NCBI GenBank assembly: GCA_933228675.1
Contig: OW121743.1
Location: forward strand, 81,729,863-81,793,862
DNA: 64,000 nt
Source: Stomorhina lunata
Lineage: Eukaryota > Arthropoda > Insecta > Diptera > Rhiniidae
Reading direction: 5' to 3'
Shown: in pieces, positions 23,685 to 35,147 of the stretch
How positions within the stretch are numbered: the first letter of the stretch is position 1
Layout: each line of letters begins with the position of its first letter
The notes under the pieces: generated by a model
The model's database searches: none
What the model was told of the DNA's origin: nothing
Seen by the model: only the letters and a program-made list of their open reading frames with translations
Program-made: the position numbers and the translations under genes

Positions 23685-25165
23685 GTGAAAAATTTTTCTA
23701 TACAAAATTTTTTTACTAAAAATTTTTCTATAAAAAAGTTTTCATCAAAAATTTTTCTATTGAAAATTTTTTAATTTTTTCATCAAAAATTTTTCTATAG
23801 AAAATTTTTTATTAAAAATTTTTCTTAAAAAATAGCAAATTTTTCTATAGAAAAATTTTTGATGAAAAAATTTTCTATAGAAAAAATTTTGATTTAAAAA
23901 TTTCCTATAGAAACATTTTTGATAAAAAATTTTCTATAGAAACATTTTTAATAAAAAATTTTCTATAGACAAATTTTTAATAAAAAGTTTTCTATAGAAA
24001 AATTTTTAATAAAAAATTTCTATAGAAAATTTTTTATTAAAAATTTTTTATAAAAACTTTTTTATAGAAAAATTTTTAATAAAAAAATAGAAAATTTTTT
24101 TATCAAAAATTTTTCTATAGAAAATTTTTTTATCAAAAATTTTTCTATAGAAAATTTTTTTATCAAAAATTTTTCTATAGAAAATTTTTTTATCAAAAAT
24201 TTTTCTATAGCAATTTTTTATTAAAAACTTTTCTATAGAAAACTTTTTATTAAAAATTTGTCTATAGAAAATTTTTTTTCATCAAAAATTTTTTATTAAT
24301 ATATTTCCATAGAATTTTTTTTATTACAAAAAAAAAAAAAAAAACAATAATTTTTATCAAACAGTTTTTCTATAAATTTTTTTTATCAAAAATTTTTCTA
24401 TAGAAATTTTTTTAACAAAAATTTTTTTTATAGAATTATTTTCTTTTTCAAAAATTTTTCTTTATCAAAATTTGTTTTTATCAAAACCTTTTCTATAGAA
24501 TTTTTTTTTCAAAAAATTTTTTATGGAAAAATGTTTTATCAAAAATTTTTCAATGAAAATTTTTTATCGCATTTTTTTTATGAAAAATTTGTCTATAGAC
24601 ATTTTTTATATCAAAAGTTTTCTATAGACATTTTTTGTCTGAAAATTTTCTATTAAAAATTGTTTCTATAGAATTTTGTTTTTTTTATCAAAAATTTTAC
24701 AATAGAAAATTTTTTTGTAAAAAATTTTTTAATAGCAATTTTTTTTATCCGGATTTTTTTTATAGAAAATTTGTCCATAAAAATTTTTCTTATTATTTTC
24801 CTATAGAAATTTTTTAATCAATATTTTTCGAGAGAAAAAAATTTTTTTATCAAAAATTTTTCTACAAAAATTTTTTTTATCAAAAATTTTTCTACAAATT
24901 TTCTTTTTATTAAAAATTTTTCTATAGAAATTTTTTTTATCAATTTTTTTCTAGGATTTTTTTTTATCAATTTTTTTCTAGGATTTTATTTATCAATTTT
25001 TTTCTAGAATTTTTTTTATTAATATTTTGATAACAAATTTTCATAGAAAAAAAATTTTTATTAAAAACTTTTCAATAAGAAATAATTTTTACCGAAAAGT
25101 TTTCATAAGAAAATATTTTTGACAAAAATTTACAGAAAAAACTAGTTTATCAAAAATTTTTCTGA
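23685..25165. repeat. CTATAG-core satellite array 6, mixed spacer and degenerate
   Basis: Core TTTTCTATAGAAAA with TTTTTATCAAAAA or its near complement TTTTTGATAAAAA as spacer. The best-ordered units are at 24090-24200. The right half decays into T-runs with CTAGG or CTACA in place of CTATAG. Polarity appears to switch around 23850-24060, where GATGAAAA-type and TATCAAAA-type spacers meet. Tags flank it on both sides (23590 and 25172). Confidence 0.92.
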
Positions 25166-25171
25166 AAATTA

Positions 25172-25300
25172 TCCTTAAAGTATGCTACACAAATTTTTCT
25201 GAAATACCTTACATTTCGATCGATATCTAATGCGACGTACTTTGATCCTAGATCCTAATTCAGAAATATTTTCAAGAAAATCATGTAGCATACTTTCTGG
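25172..25300. repeat. hairpin element with inverted tag termini (129 bp)
   Basis: ATCCTTAAAGTATGCTACAC at the left and ATGTAGCATACTTTCTGG at the right form terminal inverted repeats. The left arm continues with CTTACATTTCGATCGATATC, which recurs reverse-complemented in the element ending at 27070. It abuts the right end of satellite array 6. No open frame is present, so it would be non-autonomous. Confidence 0.75.
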
Positions 25301-25397
25301 AATTTTTAGAAAATGTTGAAATGTTGTTTTTGGTTTGTATTGAATGATCATTTAAGTTAACATATTTTTACTTATAACTGAAAAGAAAGTTAATCTC

Positions 25398-25420
25398 GCT
25401 AAAGAAGTATGCAATACGAT
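25398..25420 (+). repeat. CCTAAAAGTATGC tag, diverged plus copy
   Basis: GCTAAAGAAGTATGCAATACG matches the tag with an inserted G. It follows the hairpin element at 25172-25300 by about 100 bases. Confidence 0.6.
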
Positions 25421-25988
25421 ATCACTCTGGCTTCTATTAAATATCGTTATTTTGACTCTGGACTTAGTGTTGATCTCCAGAGTTTTTTTTACCAATCAAA
25501 CTTTTCTTTCTCAAATTTATCTCAAAGTTCTTTTCTTTTATTTTTGTAAAATTTCCTTTTATTTTCCCCTATATTTTTCCTAAGTGTTCTCCTAACATAT
25601 GAATAACAACAAATACCAGCTTCAATGGTGACAATATCAAAAGCATCATTCAACCATTTGAGACACCATTCAACCAAACTAAAGTAAAAAATTCCCCAAA
25701 AAAATTACAATTTCAAGCTTAAAAATGCACATCCTGATAAAAATTTACCTCCCGCAACCGAAATAGAGAAAAATCCAACAGACTGACTGCATGAACACAA
25801 TCAAATATCTATTGCTGGTATGTAAGGAATAGGTTTGGTAACAAGAGAACGTTTTTTTTCCCGTTCTATGTTTTTGATTAGAATCCAACTGACGATGGAG
25901 AAAAGTGACACAAAAAGTGTCGGTGGTAGAAATGTTAAAATTTACTCAAATATAAGAGAATTTAATAAAGTATTATTTTCCAAACTAA

Positions 25989-26112
25989 CCTAAAAGTATG
26001 TAACAAAAATTTTATATTAGAAATTTTGTTGCGAATCGAATAACTGATTTGTTTTTGAAGGTGTTATTTGTATATGAGAGACATTTTTGATATCGTGTTG
26101 CATACTTTTAGG
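25989..26112. repeat. hairpin element with inverted tag termini (124 bp)
   Basis: CCTAAAAGTATGTAACAAAA at the left and GTTGCATACTTTTAGG at the right are near-perfect inverted repeats. The 63-codon open frame that starts at 26068 crosses the right end and is not supported as a gene. Size and form match the elements at 25172 and 26926. Confidence 0.8.
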
Positions 26113-26925
26113 TGGTTTTTATTAAATTTTCTACATAGAGTGAATCGTCTAGGGAAAGCAAATAAAAATTTTGTAATTTCGAATGCCTTCGATTTTGAAG
26201 TTAACTCAACTTCTTTTTGCATTGGTTCCAATAAAAAGGGAGCAGTAAGAAAGATTTAACCTAATAATATTCATATAAATTCTCTTGTCCTTTATTTTTC
26301 ATACAACTTTTCAAAACAACTTAAAACACTTGAAATCATGATCAACAATTTTTTCATATGTAAGAAAGTGTTTATTTGCAAGTACCACCTTTAACATTTT
26401 GAGTGGAAAAAATGTGAGGATAATGAATTTTTAGTATCGAATTTGAAAAAAAGAAAAGAATCGTTATTATACTTTGTAAGTGCTAAATTTAGCATTTGGT
26501 AAATAAAACGTTTTTTTTCCAATTTTAGCTAGAACACTATGTAACCAGGTTTAGTTTTTTTTGACACAGTTTATATTTTCCAAATGAAACAAAGACAGTG
26601 GGGTCCAGCAGTAAAAAATATATAAATTTGACGATTTTAGACAAACTAACATTAGATAACGCCAGATTAGGCTATACAGTGTCCATAGTGTCCAGTAGTG
26701 ACCCTAAGATATCTATCATGGTCAGTGAGAAAAAGTTCACCATCGCCCATTTTATGAAGAGTTCCAAGGTTTTAAATGGGAAAGTGTTGATTAGTGTTTC
26801 TGAAATCTTTTCGTTTCGTGTGGATAGCTTTAAAGTAACTTGTTTTGTAAATAGTTTCGTGAACATCGTATTACAAGAACTTTTTGTTTAAAACAGTTTT
26901 TTACACGAAACCCTATTTCATAACA
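26113..26925. other. AT-rich non-coding stretch with overlapping chance frames
   Basis: Open frames on both strands overlap at 26598-26891 (97 codons plus, 64 codons minus). Overlapping frames on opposite strands in one short region argue for chance. The plus frame has mixed composition but no family that I recognise and no splice context. Confidence 0.45.
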
Positions 26926-27070
26926 CCCTAGAAGTATGCAGTAAAATTTTCTTAAAAATCTAAAGCTCTATAAATGGTATCGATTTTGGTAATAATTTGA
27001 TTTTAAGCATTCGATGTCGATCGAAATGTAAGATATTTCAGAAACATTTGTGTAGCATACTTTTAGGATA
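26926..27070. repeat. hairpin element with inverted tag termini (145 bp)
   Basis: CCCTAGAAGTATGCAGTAAA at the left and TGTGTAGCATACTTTTAGG at the right. The right arm, read in reverse complement, gives CTTACATTTCGATCGACATC, matching the left arm of the 25172 element with few changes. This is the clearest evidence that these are copies of one family rather than chance motif pairs. Confidence 0.78.
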
Positions 27071-28212
27071 ATCCAAATAGTATATAGCCTATAAGGTTCA
27101 CTTCATTGTAACTTATTCGTCAAAAGTTGTCTGCTAGTAAAAGAAATTAATTTAAACTTAATGTTTTGACTAACAAACGGATATGTTTAGATATTTGGTG
27201 TATATTCTGATATGATTATTTCTTTAATTTTACTTTTCTAACACACTGTAAGTCCTTCATTCTATATTCCCTTACACCTATGATATATGTAAGTGAATGT
27301 CTAACACACTCAACATACGAAAGTATTTATTTATGTCTATCTTTAGATGTGAACACAAGTGTATGTAAGTACTTATTTAGTTACATTTAACAACGGAAAT
27401 CATCATCATCATCAAATGATTTTCCAACATCATTTTCTATTGTTTGTACTTAAAATGCATTTGATTCTTTTAACATTTCCGACTATTTTACTATTTGAAA
27501 AACTAGAATGTTAATATATGTATTAACACATTTGTACATATATGCATGGATTTGTATGTATTGCAAGAAGTGTTTGTTTGCTAGAGTTTACATATGACAA
27601 GTACTTACAATATATATGTCCCGCTCAACACACACATACTCACACAAAGAAAAAAAAAAAAATACAAACGGAAAGCAAATAGTTGCACTGATGTTTCCTT
27701 GCTGACATAGCAGCACTGCGACAATTCTAATGAAGGCTGTTACACAATTTCAAACGACTAAAGTGGCATTTAAATGAGAAAGTGTTATAAGCGGGTATTT
27801 AAGCATACAACTTCTGTTTACACTGATTCTTGATTTGATTGAAATGAAAGTAACTTAGGGAGATGTAACCTAGGGTGTTTTATTGGCATTTTTTTTTATA
27901 TATGTAACTTTATTGTTTGAATATTATAGCTATTAAATAATTTTTAATATTAAAAAACAATACAAGTTTTTCATACTTTTAATTGTTAATAAACACATTA
28001 AGACGCTTATTTTTAAACCAAGATAAGTTAGTTTAATTTTTGGACAAACTAGTAAGTGGTTACCGATAGGGCCAGCAATACCAAACTATTGGCAAAAATA
28101 ATTTAAGTTTATTCAATATTTTACTATTGGATACTCGGTACGTATAAGCATTAAAAATGTTACTAATAATTTCAGATAAAGTATACGTATCAGTATCTAT
28201 AATAATATAAAA
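27071..28212. other. AT-rich non-coding stretch
   Basis: Apparently single-copy DNA with an ATC-repeat patch at about 27400-27415 and several ATATGTATG-type low-complexity bits at 27500-27560. No open frame, RNA gene or splice signal can be supported. Confidence 0.5.
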
Positions 28213-28232
28213 TCCTTAAAGTATGCAACACT
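28213..28232 (+). repeat. CCTAAAAGTATGC tag at left edge of array 7
   Basis: TCCTTAAAGTATGCAACAC immediately precedes the first units of array 7, as at 7021 and 11338. Confidence 0.78.
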
Positions 28233-28239
28233 TTCTGAA

Positions 28240-29790
28240 AATTTACAAAAATGGGAGTTATAAATTTCAATTTTTATACGAGATTTTTCAAAAATTTTCT
28301 TTTTGTTTTTTAAGAAATTTTTCAAAAATCTTTTATAGGATTTTTTTCTAATACATCGATTTTTATAGATGATTTTTTAAAATTTTATATTTTTAAAGAA
28401 CATTTTTTATTCTTATAAATTTTATTTTTTTATGAGAAATTTTTCAAAACTGCTATATTTTTATAGGAAATTTTTCAAAACTGCTATAATTTTATAAGAA
28501 ATTTTTCAAAAATTTTCCAACTTTATAAAAAAATTTAAAAAATTTTTAGAAAATTTTTCAAAAATTTTCTATTTTTATAAGAAAGTTTTCAAAAGTTTTC
28601 TTTTATTATAGGCAATTTTTCAAAATTTTTCTAGTTTTATAGGAAATTTTTCGAAAAAGTACTATTTTTATAGGAAATTTTTCAAAAATGTTCTATTTTT
28701 GCAGGAAATTTTTCAGAAATTTTCTATTTTAATAGGAAATTTTTCGAAAAATCTTCTATTTTTACAGAAATTTTTCAAAATTTTTCTTTTTTTATAAGAA
28801 ATTTTTAAAAAATTTTCTATTCTATTTCAAACATTTTCTATTTTGATAGAAAATTTTTCATATTTCTTTATTTTTATAGGAAATTTTTCAAAAATTTTCT
28901 ATTTTTATAGGAAATTTTTCAAAAATTTTCTATTTTTATAGGAAATTTTTCAAAAATTTTCTATTTTTATAGGAAATTTTTCAAAAATTTTCTATTTTTA
29001 TAGGAAATTTTTCAAAAATTTTCTAATTTTATAGGAAATTTTTCAAAAATTTTCTATTTTTATAGGAAATTTTTCAAAAATTTTCTATTTTTATAGGAAA
29101 TTTTTCAAAAATTTTCTATTTTTATTGGAATTTTTTTTTTTAAATTTTCTATTTTTCAAAAATTTTCTACTCTTATAGAAAAATTTTCTACTCTTATAGA
29201 AAAATTTTCAAACATTTTCTATTTTGATAGAAAATTTTTCATATTTTTTTATCTTTATAGGAATTATTTTTAAAAAATTTTCTATTTTTATAGGAAATTT
29301 TTCAAAAAATTTCTATTTTTATAGGAAATTCTTCAAAAATTTTCTATTTTTATAGGAAATTTTTCAAAAATTTTCTATTTTTATAGGAAATTTTTCAAAA
29401 ATTTTCTATTTTTATAGAAAATTTTTCAAAAATTTTCTATTTTTATAGGAAATTTTTCAAAAATTTTCTATTTTTATAGGAAATTTTTCAAAAATTTTCT
29501 ATTTTTATAGGAAATTTTTCAAAAATTTTCTATTTTTATAGGAAATTTTTCAAAAATTTTCTATTTTTATAGGAAATTTTTCAAAAATTTTCTATTTTTA
29601 TTGGAATTTTTTTTTTAAATTTTCTATTTTTAAAAAATTTTCTACTCTTATAGAAAAATTTTCTACTCTTATAGAAAAATTTTCAAACATTTTCTATTTT
29701 GATAGAAAATTTTTCATATTTTTTTATCTTTATAGGAAATGTTTTTAAAAAATTTTCTATTTTTATAGGAAATTTTTCAAAAATTTTCTA
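28240..29790. repeat. satellite array 7a (31-bp unit, TATTTTTATAGG variant core)
   Basis: The unit reads TTTTCTATTTTTATAGGAAA plus TTTTTCAAAAA, period 31 bp, nearly perfect at 28870-29120 and 29330-29590. The CTATAG core is here split by a TTTTT insertion (CTA-TTTTT-TAG), which keeps the dyad. A multi-unit higher-order block containing CTACTCTTATAG pairs and CAAACATTTTC occurs at 29167 and 29642 (475 bp apart); the CAAACATTTTC part also occurs at 28828. Confidence 0.95.
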
Positions 29791-30395
29791 TAGAAAATTT
29801 TTCATTATAAAAAGTTGTCTGTAAAAAGTGTTGCATTATTAATATTTTTCTATTGAAATTTTTTTCTATAAAAAATTTTTATTTTTAAAATTTTTCTATA
29901 GAAAATTTGTCATTATAAAAATTTTTCTATAGAAAATTTTTCATTTTAAAAACGTTTCAATAGAAAATTTTTTATTATAATTTCTATAGAAAATTTTTCA
30001 TTCTAAACATTTTTCTATAGAAAATTTTTCATTCTAAAAATTTTTCTACACAAAATTTTTTATTATAAAATTTTTCTACAGAAAATTTTTCAATATAAAA
30101 TTTTTCTAAAAAAAAAATTTTTCATTATAAAATTTTTCATTATAAAAATTTTTCTATAGAAATTTTTTATTATAAAAATTTTTCTATAGAAAATTTTTCA
30201 TTATAAAATTTTTTCTAAAAAAAACTTTTCATTAAAAAATTTTATATAGAAAATTGTTCATTATACAAATTTTTCTATAGAAAATTTTTCATTATAAAAA
30301 TTTTTCTATAGAAAATTTTTCATTACATTTTTTTTTGTTTCTATAGAAAAAATTTTTTCTATAAAAAAAAATTTCAGAAGTTCTTTTATAGAAAA
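29791..30395. repeat. CTATAG-core satellite array 7b (TTTTTCATTATAAAAA spacer)
   Basis: Array 7a changes without a gap, at about 29780-29800, into units of the unsplit core TTTTCTATAGAAAA with spacer TTTTTCATTATAAAAA. This spacer is the reverse complement of the TTTTTATAATGAAAAA type seen in array 2. Units are moderately degenerate. Confidence 0.9.
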
Positions 30396-31261
30396 TTGTG
30401 TATGAATTAAATGTATGTCACAATCATTTCTTTGTTAATTGCTCGATGTTAAAATACTGCTTTTTTAATATCGGTTTTAAAACTGAAACCTTCAAATCTG
30501 TTTCCATTGCTTTTTCGTTAACAAACCTAAACATTTTCATTACAATTTTAATTGTAAAACACCTTAATGAATAAATGAAGCCAAATAATTTTAATGAAAA
30601 CATTCCAAAATCTTTGGTTTCATTCATTTGTCCAATTTTACTTCCCCAAAATCCCCTTAAGGCTAATAACAAAAATAAGTCCTTTTATAGTCCTTTGCAA
30701 TAATAATTCAGTTTTAATGGAATGTGTTATTGTCCTGTGTAACAAAATATTTTGTTATTTCTGCTAAAATATTTAATTACAGTTTTTATGAATGTAAAGG
30801 AAAGGAAGTACATTTTGTTTGTTATTTTCTGCCACATTTCGTTATAAAACAAACATCAATAAAATTTGTACTTATGTATTTCTTTATTTATAAATGTACA
30901 TTTATGCATTCATACATACATATGTATGACGTCTGTCCGTCCTTTATTTTTATGAAACATCAACTTAATAAAACAATAAAATCTACATTAACCAGAGGTA
31001 TTGTAAAAATCTATAAAAATAAAAATGAAACAAAGTTTGAGATATTCTCAACTGCAATTCCCAACACACAAGCAACAAAATGGAAAGAAATGGAATGAAT
31101 TAAATAAAAAATCTAGAATTCAGTGCAGGAGTGGGTTGGTTTTCAAAATGAAACAATGTTGCTTTTACTGAAGGAATATGTGGGTATTGTTTGATAGGAA
31201 ATCGTATAATGTAAAACAGTGCGGGAAATAGGTAAAAGTTTATGTTTAAAAGAATTTTTGA
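30396..31261. other. AT-rich non-coding stretch
   Basis: Two chance frames lie here: 82 codons on the minus strand at 30424-30672 and 124 codons on the plus strand at 30724-31098. The plus frame starts with low-complexity hydrophobic codons and ends in lysine-rich sequence, which is what AT-rich DNA gives in the absence of stops. I recognise no domain in either. Confidence 0.45.
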
Positions 31262-32830
31262 TACCAAAAAATTTCTATAGAAAACTTTTTTAAAATGAAA
31301 AATTTCTATAAAAGTGTCTTTCTATCGTCAACTTTTTTATAGAAATGTTTGCTTTTTGTAAACTTTTCTGTAGAAATGTTTGCCTATCGTCAACTTTTCT
31401 ATAGAAATGTTTGCCTATCGTCAACTTTTCTATAGAAATGTTTGCCTATCGTCAACTTTTGTATAGAAATGTTTGCCTATCGTCAACTTTTCTATAGAAA
31501 TGTTTGCCTATCGTCAACTTTTCTATAGAAATGTTTGCCTATCGTCAACTTTTCTATAGAAATGTTTGCCTATCGTCAACTTTTCTATAGAAATGTTTGC
31601 CTATCGTCAACTTTTCTATAGAAATGTTTGCCTATCGTCAACTTTTCTATAGAAATGTTTGCCTATCGTCAACTTTTCTATAGAAATGTTTGCCTATCGT
31701 CAACTTTTCTATAGAAATGTTTGCCTATCGTCAACTTTTCTATAGAAATGTTTGCCTATCGTCAACTTTTCTATAGAAATGTTTGCCTATCGTCAAGTTT
31801 TCTATAGAAATGTTTGCCTATCGTCAAGTTTTCTATAGAAATGTTTGCCTATCGTCAACTTTTCTATAGAAATGTTTGCCTATCGTCAACTTTTCTATAG
31901 AAATGTTTGCCTATCGTCAACTTTTCTATAGAAATGTTTGCCTATCGTCAACTTTTCTATAGAAATGTTTGCCTATCGTCAACTTTTCTATAGAAATGTT
32001 TGCCTATCGTCAACTTTTCTATAGAAATGTTTCCTATCGTCAACTTTTCTATAGAAATGTTTGCCTATCGTCAACTTTTCTATAGAAATGTTTGCCTATC
32101 GTCAATTTTTCTATAGAAATGCTTGCCTATCGTCAACTTTTCTATAGAAATGTTTGCCTATCGTCAACTTTTCTATAGAAATGTTTGCCTATCGTCAACT
32201 TTTCTATAGAAATGTTTGCCTATCGTCAACTTTTCTATAGAAATGTCTTCCTATCGTCAACTTTTCTATAGAAATGTTTGCCTATCGTCAAGTTTTCTAT
32301 AGAAATGTTTGCCTATCGTCAACTTTTCTATAGAAATTTTTGCCTATTGTCAACTTTTCTATAGAAATGTTTGCCTATCGTCAACTTTTCTATAGAAGTG
32401 TTTGCCTATCGTCAACTTTTCTATAGAAATGTTTGCCTATCGTCAATTTTTCTATAGAAATGCTTGCCTATCGTCAACTTTTCTATAGAAATGTTTGCCT
32501 ATCGTCAACTTTTCTATAGAAATGTTTGCCTATCGTCAACTTTTCTATAGAAATGTGTGCCTATCGTCAACTTTTCTATAGAAATGTTTGCCTATCTTCA
32601 ACTTTTCTATAGAAATATTCGCCTCTCGTCAACTTTTTTGTAGAAATGTTTACCTCTGGTCAACTTATCTTTAGAAATGTTTGGTTATCATCAACTTTTC
32701 TATAGAAGTTTTTGCCTATTGTGAACTTTTGTAAAGAAATGTTTGCTTATCGTCAACTTTTCTATAAATTCCTTTGTGCCTTTTTATAGAAAAGTCTTCC
32801 TTTTGTCAAATTTGCTAGAAAAATACGTTT
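31262..32830. repeat. CTATAG-core satellite array 8 (31-bp unit, GCCTATCGTCAAC spacer)
   Basis: About 46 units of TTTTCTATAGAAATGTTTG plus CCTATCGTCAAC, period 31 bp. The centre is nearly perfect, with occasional unit variants (CAAGTTTTC, CAATTTTTC then ATGCTTGCC). A two-unit variant block near 32098-32130 recurs near 32440-32470, so multi-unit segments have been copied. Both edges decay. No tag copy lies near this array. Confidence 0.97.
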
Positions 32831-33612
32831 AGATCAATTTTTTGTATTACCCTTTAATTATTTCCCTGACTGTTTCGTAGGTGTGCTACTATAATATAAC
32901 AGTAAATTTCATTTAACAAGACTCAAAGACTTGCAATAGCTATTATATTATTGCTTGCCACATTTAATGTGGCAAGTTACATTAAAAAGTATTTTTCCTT
33001 ATTTTCTTTAGCAAATCACATCAAATAGAAATGTATTGTCTCGAAATGGATGGTTGTGGCAAATGAAATGAATTGCAAAACGCTTTTCCAGTAAATATAT
33101 GTTTCGTAATATAAAATGCTCGTATTTATTTCTTTTTATGATACTGACAATTTTCAACAATGTAAAGTACTTAGAACATCACAAAAATAACATTTAGATT
33201 TCGTTACACATTTGTATATGTTATATAAAGACACACACACACAATCATACAATACAAACATAAATTTATTATATTTTTATTTCCTTTTCCTCTTTGACAC
33301 ACTCGCATGTATTGTAAACCGTTTATCACTTGTGTATTGTAAAAAGTGTTATATAAGATGAAAAGTGGTTTAATGTCAAACAAAAAATCAAATATCACAA
33401 TATAAAAATTACATTATAATTCCATTTAAATAATAGAATGATGTCAAGAAATTTTGCTAAATTTATTTTAGATGAAAAAAAAATGTTTTCAATCGAAATG
33501 AAAGACTTATTCAACTTAAAACCATTAACATTTTTATTTGGAACGCGCCTTTTATGCTTAACAATTTTTAAAAAATTATTAAATCAATAATTATAAAAAT
33601 CTATATTATTAA

Positions 33613-33645
33613 TAATTTTTTTTCTTTTTCATTTCAGGTAATTAT
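33613..33645 (+). promoter_or_regulatory. candidate recursive-splicing ratchet point 2
   Basis: A long T-rich run (AATTTTTTTTCTTTTTC) leads to ATTTCAG, followed at once by GTAATTA. Acceptor and donor meet at 33637/33638. The pyrimidine tract is excellent; the donor half (GTAATT) is weaker than at the first site. It is on the same strand and about 22.8 kb downstream of ratchet candidate 1, which fits stepwise removal of one long intron. Confidence 0.45.
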
Positions 33646-34430
33646 TCTATTTTTTTTTTTTTGAATTTATAATATGTACTTTTTATGACGATTCCAAAAT
33701 ACATGTAAGTTTTTAAAATTTTTCAGATATAATAATGACCATGTCTGGAAAAATAAATCTTAACTTTGAATAGTGATAAAAAAACAGACGAAAACAACAT
33801 TCAATAATTTTCAATTTCGACAACTCCATTTTTATGTGATAATTTTTTTTTTAATAAAATTAAAAAAAAAATCCCTTGGTCTACTCTCTATAAATTTCCA
33901 TAAATTCTTTATATTTTCAACATGTCAATAGCATCATTGGTAAATTGCTTCTCACTTCACTTGCTACTCACTTCATTCAATGTGCCTCAATATCACTGGC
34001 ATCATCACTTCGATCAATTCAAACAATTTTCCCATAGACCAACACAATAACACAGCAAACATCCGTTTTACATACTAACGCATACAAGTATAAATACAAC
34101 CAATGCATACACAGATACTAGTATTTTTACTTTGTTAACAAGATTTTAAATTGTTTTATTGAAGGAAGAAAATCGAGGGGACCTGATAAAAAAAGGACAC
34201 AAAACGGAAAAATAATAATAAAAAGTCAACAAGAAAACGTTGCCAACAAACAAACACAAAAAAAGACATGAACAACATGAAAACGAACATTTGACAAGTC
34301 AATCAGGAAAAATGACAATAAAGCCATCATTCAGTTTTATATCGAGAACTCAAGATAGAAAAAAAAAATATGAACAAAGTTTAGAAAAATTTTTTAAAAG
34401 TAGGGAAATATATAAAAGAATCTATCGTGA

Positions 34431-34451
34431 TGCATGTTGCATGTTGCATGC
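34431..34451 (+). promoter_or_regulatory. cluster of TGCATG motifs
   Basis: TGCATG occurs at 34431, 34438 and 34445 at 7-bp spacing, with GCATGC overlapping the last. UGCAUG is the known binding site of Rbfox-family splicing regulators, and clusters in introns can steer exon choice. This could equally be a small tandem repeat (TTGCATG)n; no nearby exon is visible. Confidence 0.25.
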
Positions 34452-34806
34452 TGCATCATGCATAATAACAAATAATATAAATGGGGGGAAAGAAATAATA
34501 ATTTCATGATAACAATACAACCCAGTTAAAGTAATAATAATGTATGGTTTTAAAATAAGAAATTGTTAAGAGGAAAACTATAATAATAAATAGAGGAAAA
34601 ACGGAAAATAAACGTACACTCTTATTTACTCTGCTTAGGGAAAAAACCAAGTGGGAAAGTTGGCAATTATTGTAAGCTTGAAAGATTGAGATTGATAAAG
34701 TATCTATTACCGTTTGCTTTCAAGCTCGGCTTTAGATGATCTCAATATAAACAACTTTCTTAGTCCTGTTGACATGCCAGCATTGGTCGTGGGCTATGCA
34801 TTTCGA

Positions 34807-34898
34807 GGTTAGCACAGACATTAACCATCCTCTTAAGAAACCCCTACCATGCAGAGTAATTTTCTTTATTTTGGAGGATGGTTAATGTAATGCTAAGC
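34807..34898. repeat. imperfect inverted repeat with 15-bp perfect arms
   Basis: ACATTAACCATCCTC (34818-34832) and GAGGATGGTTAATGT (34874-34888) are perfect inverted repeats around a 41-base loop. Outside them TTAGCA and TGCTAA extend the pairing. It could be a small hairpin MITE. No tag or satellite is adjacent. Confidence 0.6.
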
Positions 34899-35059
34899 AC
34901 TAAAAAATTTGAGACAACTCAAAAATTAATGCTCAATAGCAGTTTGTTCTGCACTTTCCAAAGTAATAGAAAGTATCTGGTAAAGTATCGGCAGTATAGA
35001 TTTCGTAGGGGTCGCTATATGGGAGACTTGCTTTCCTTTCGGTGTTGATAATCAATTCT

Positions 35060-35102
35060 CTCGATTTGATTTGAGCAATGTCTGTTTGTCTGTCTGTCTG
35101 TA

Positions 35103-35147
<45 letters not shown>

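Larger units (their letters stand above)
32831..34660. other. AT-rich non-coding stretch containing ratchet-point candidate 2
   Basis: A (CA)n patch lies at about 33227-33241 and poly-A or poly-T runs are frequent. The minus frame at 33204-33398 and the plus frame at 34240-34509 are short, and the latter is lysine/asparagine-rich. The splice-like site at 33637 and the GCATG cluster at 34431 are listed separately. Confidence 0.45.

Noticed and set aside
26598..26891. 97-codon plus-strand frame overlapping a 64-codon minus frame
   Set aside because: Overlapping frames on opposite strands, no family recognised, no neighbouring exon.
30724..31098. 124-codon plus-strand open frame
   Set aside because: Low-complexity hydrophobic start and lysine-rich end, no recognisable domain and no splice context. 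Length is within chance expectation for AT-rich DNA of this size.
31262..32830. CRISPR-like appearance of regular 31-bp repeats
   Set aside because: Units are directly abutting with no variable spacers, and the DNA is clearly eukaryotic. It is a satellite, not a CRISPR array.
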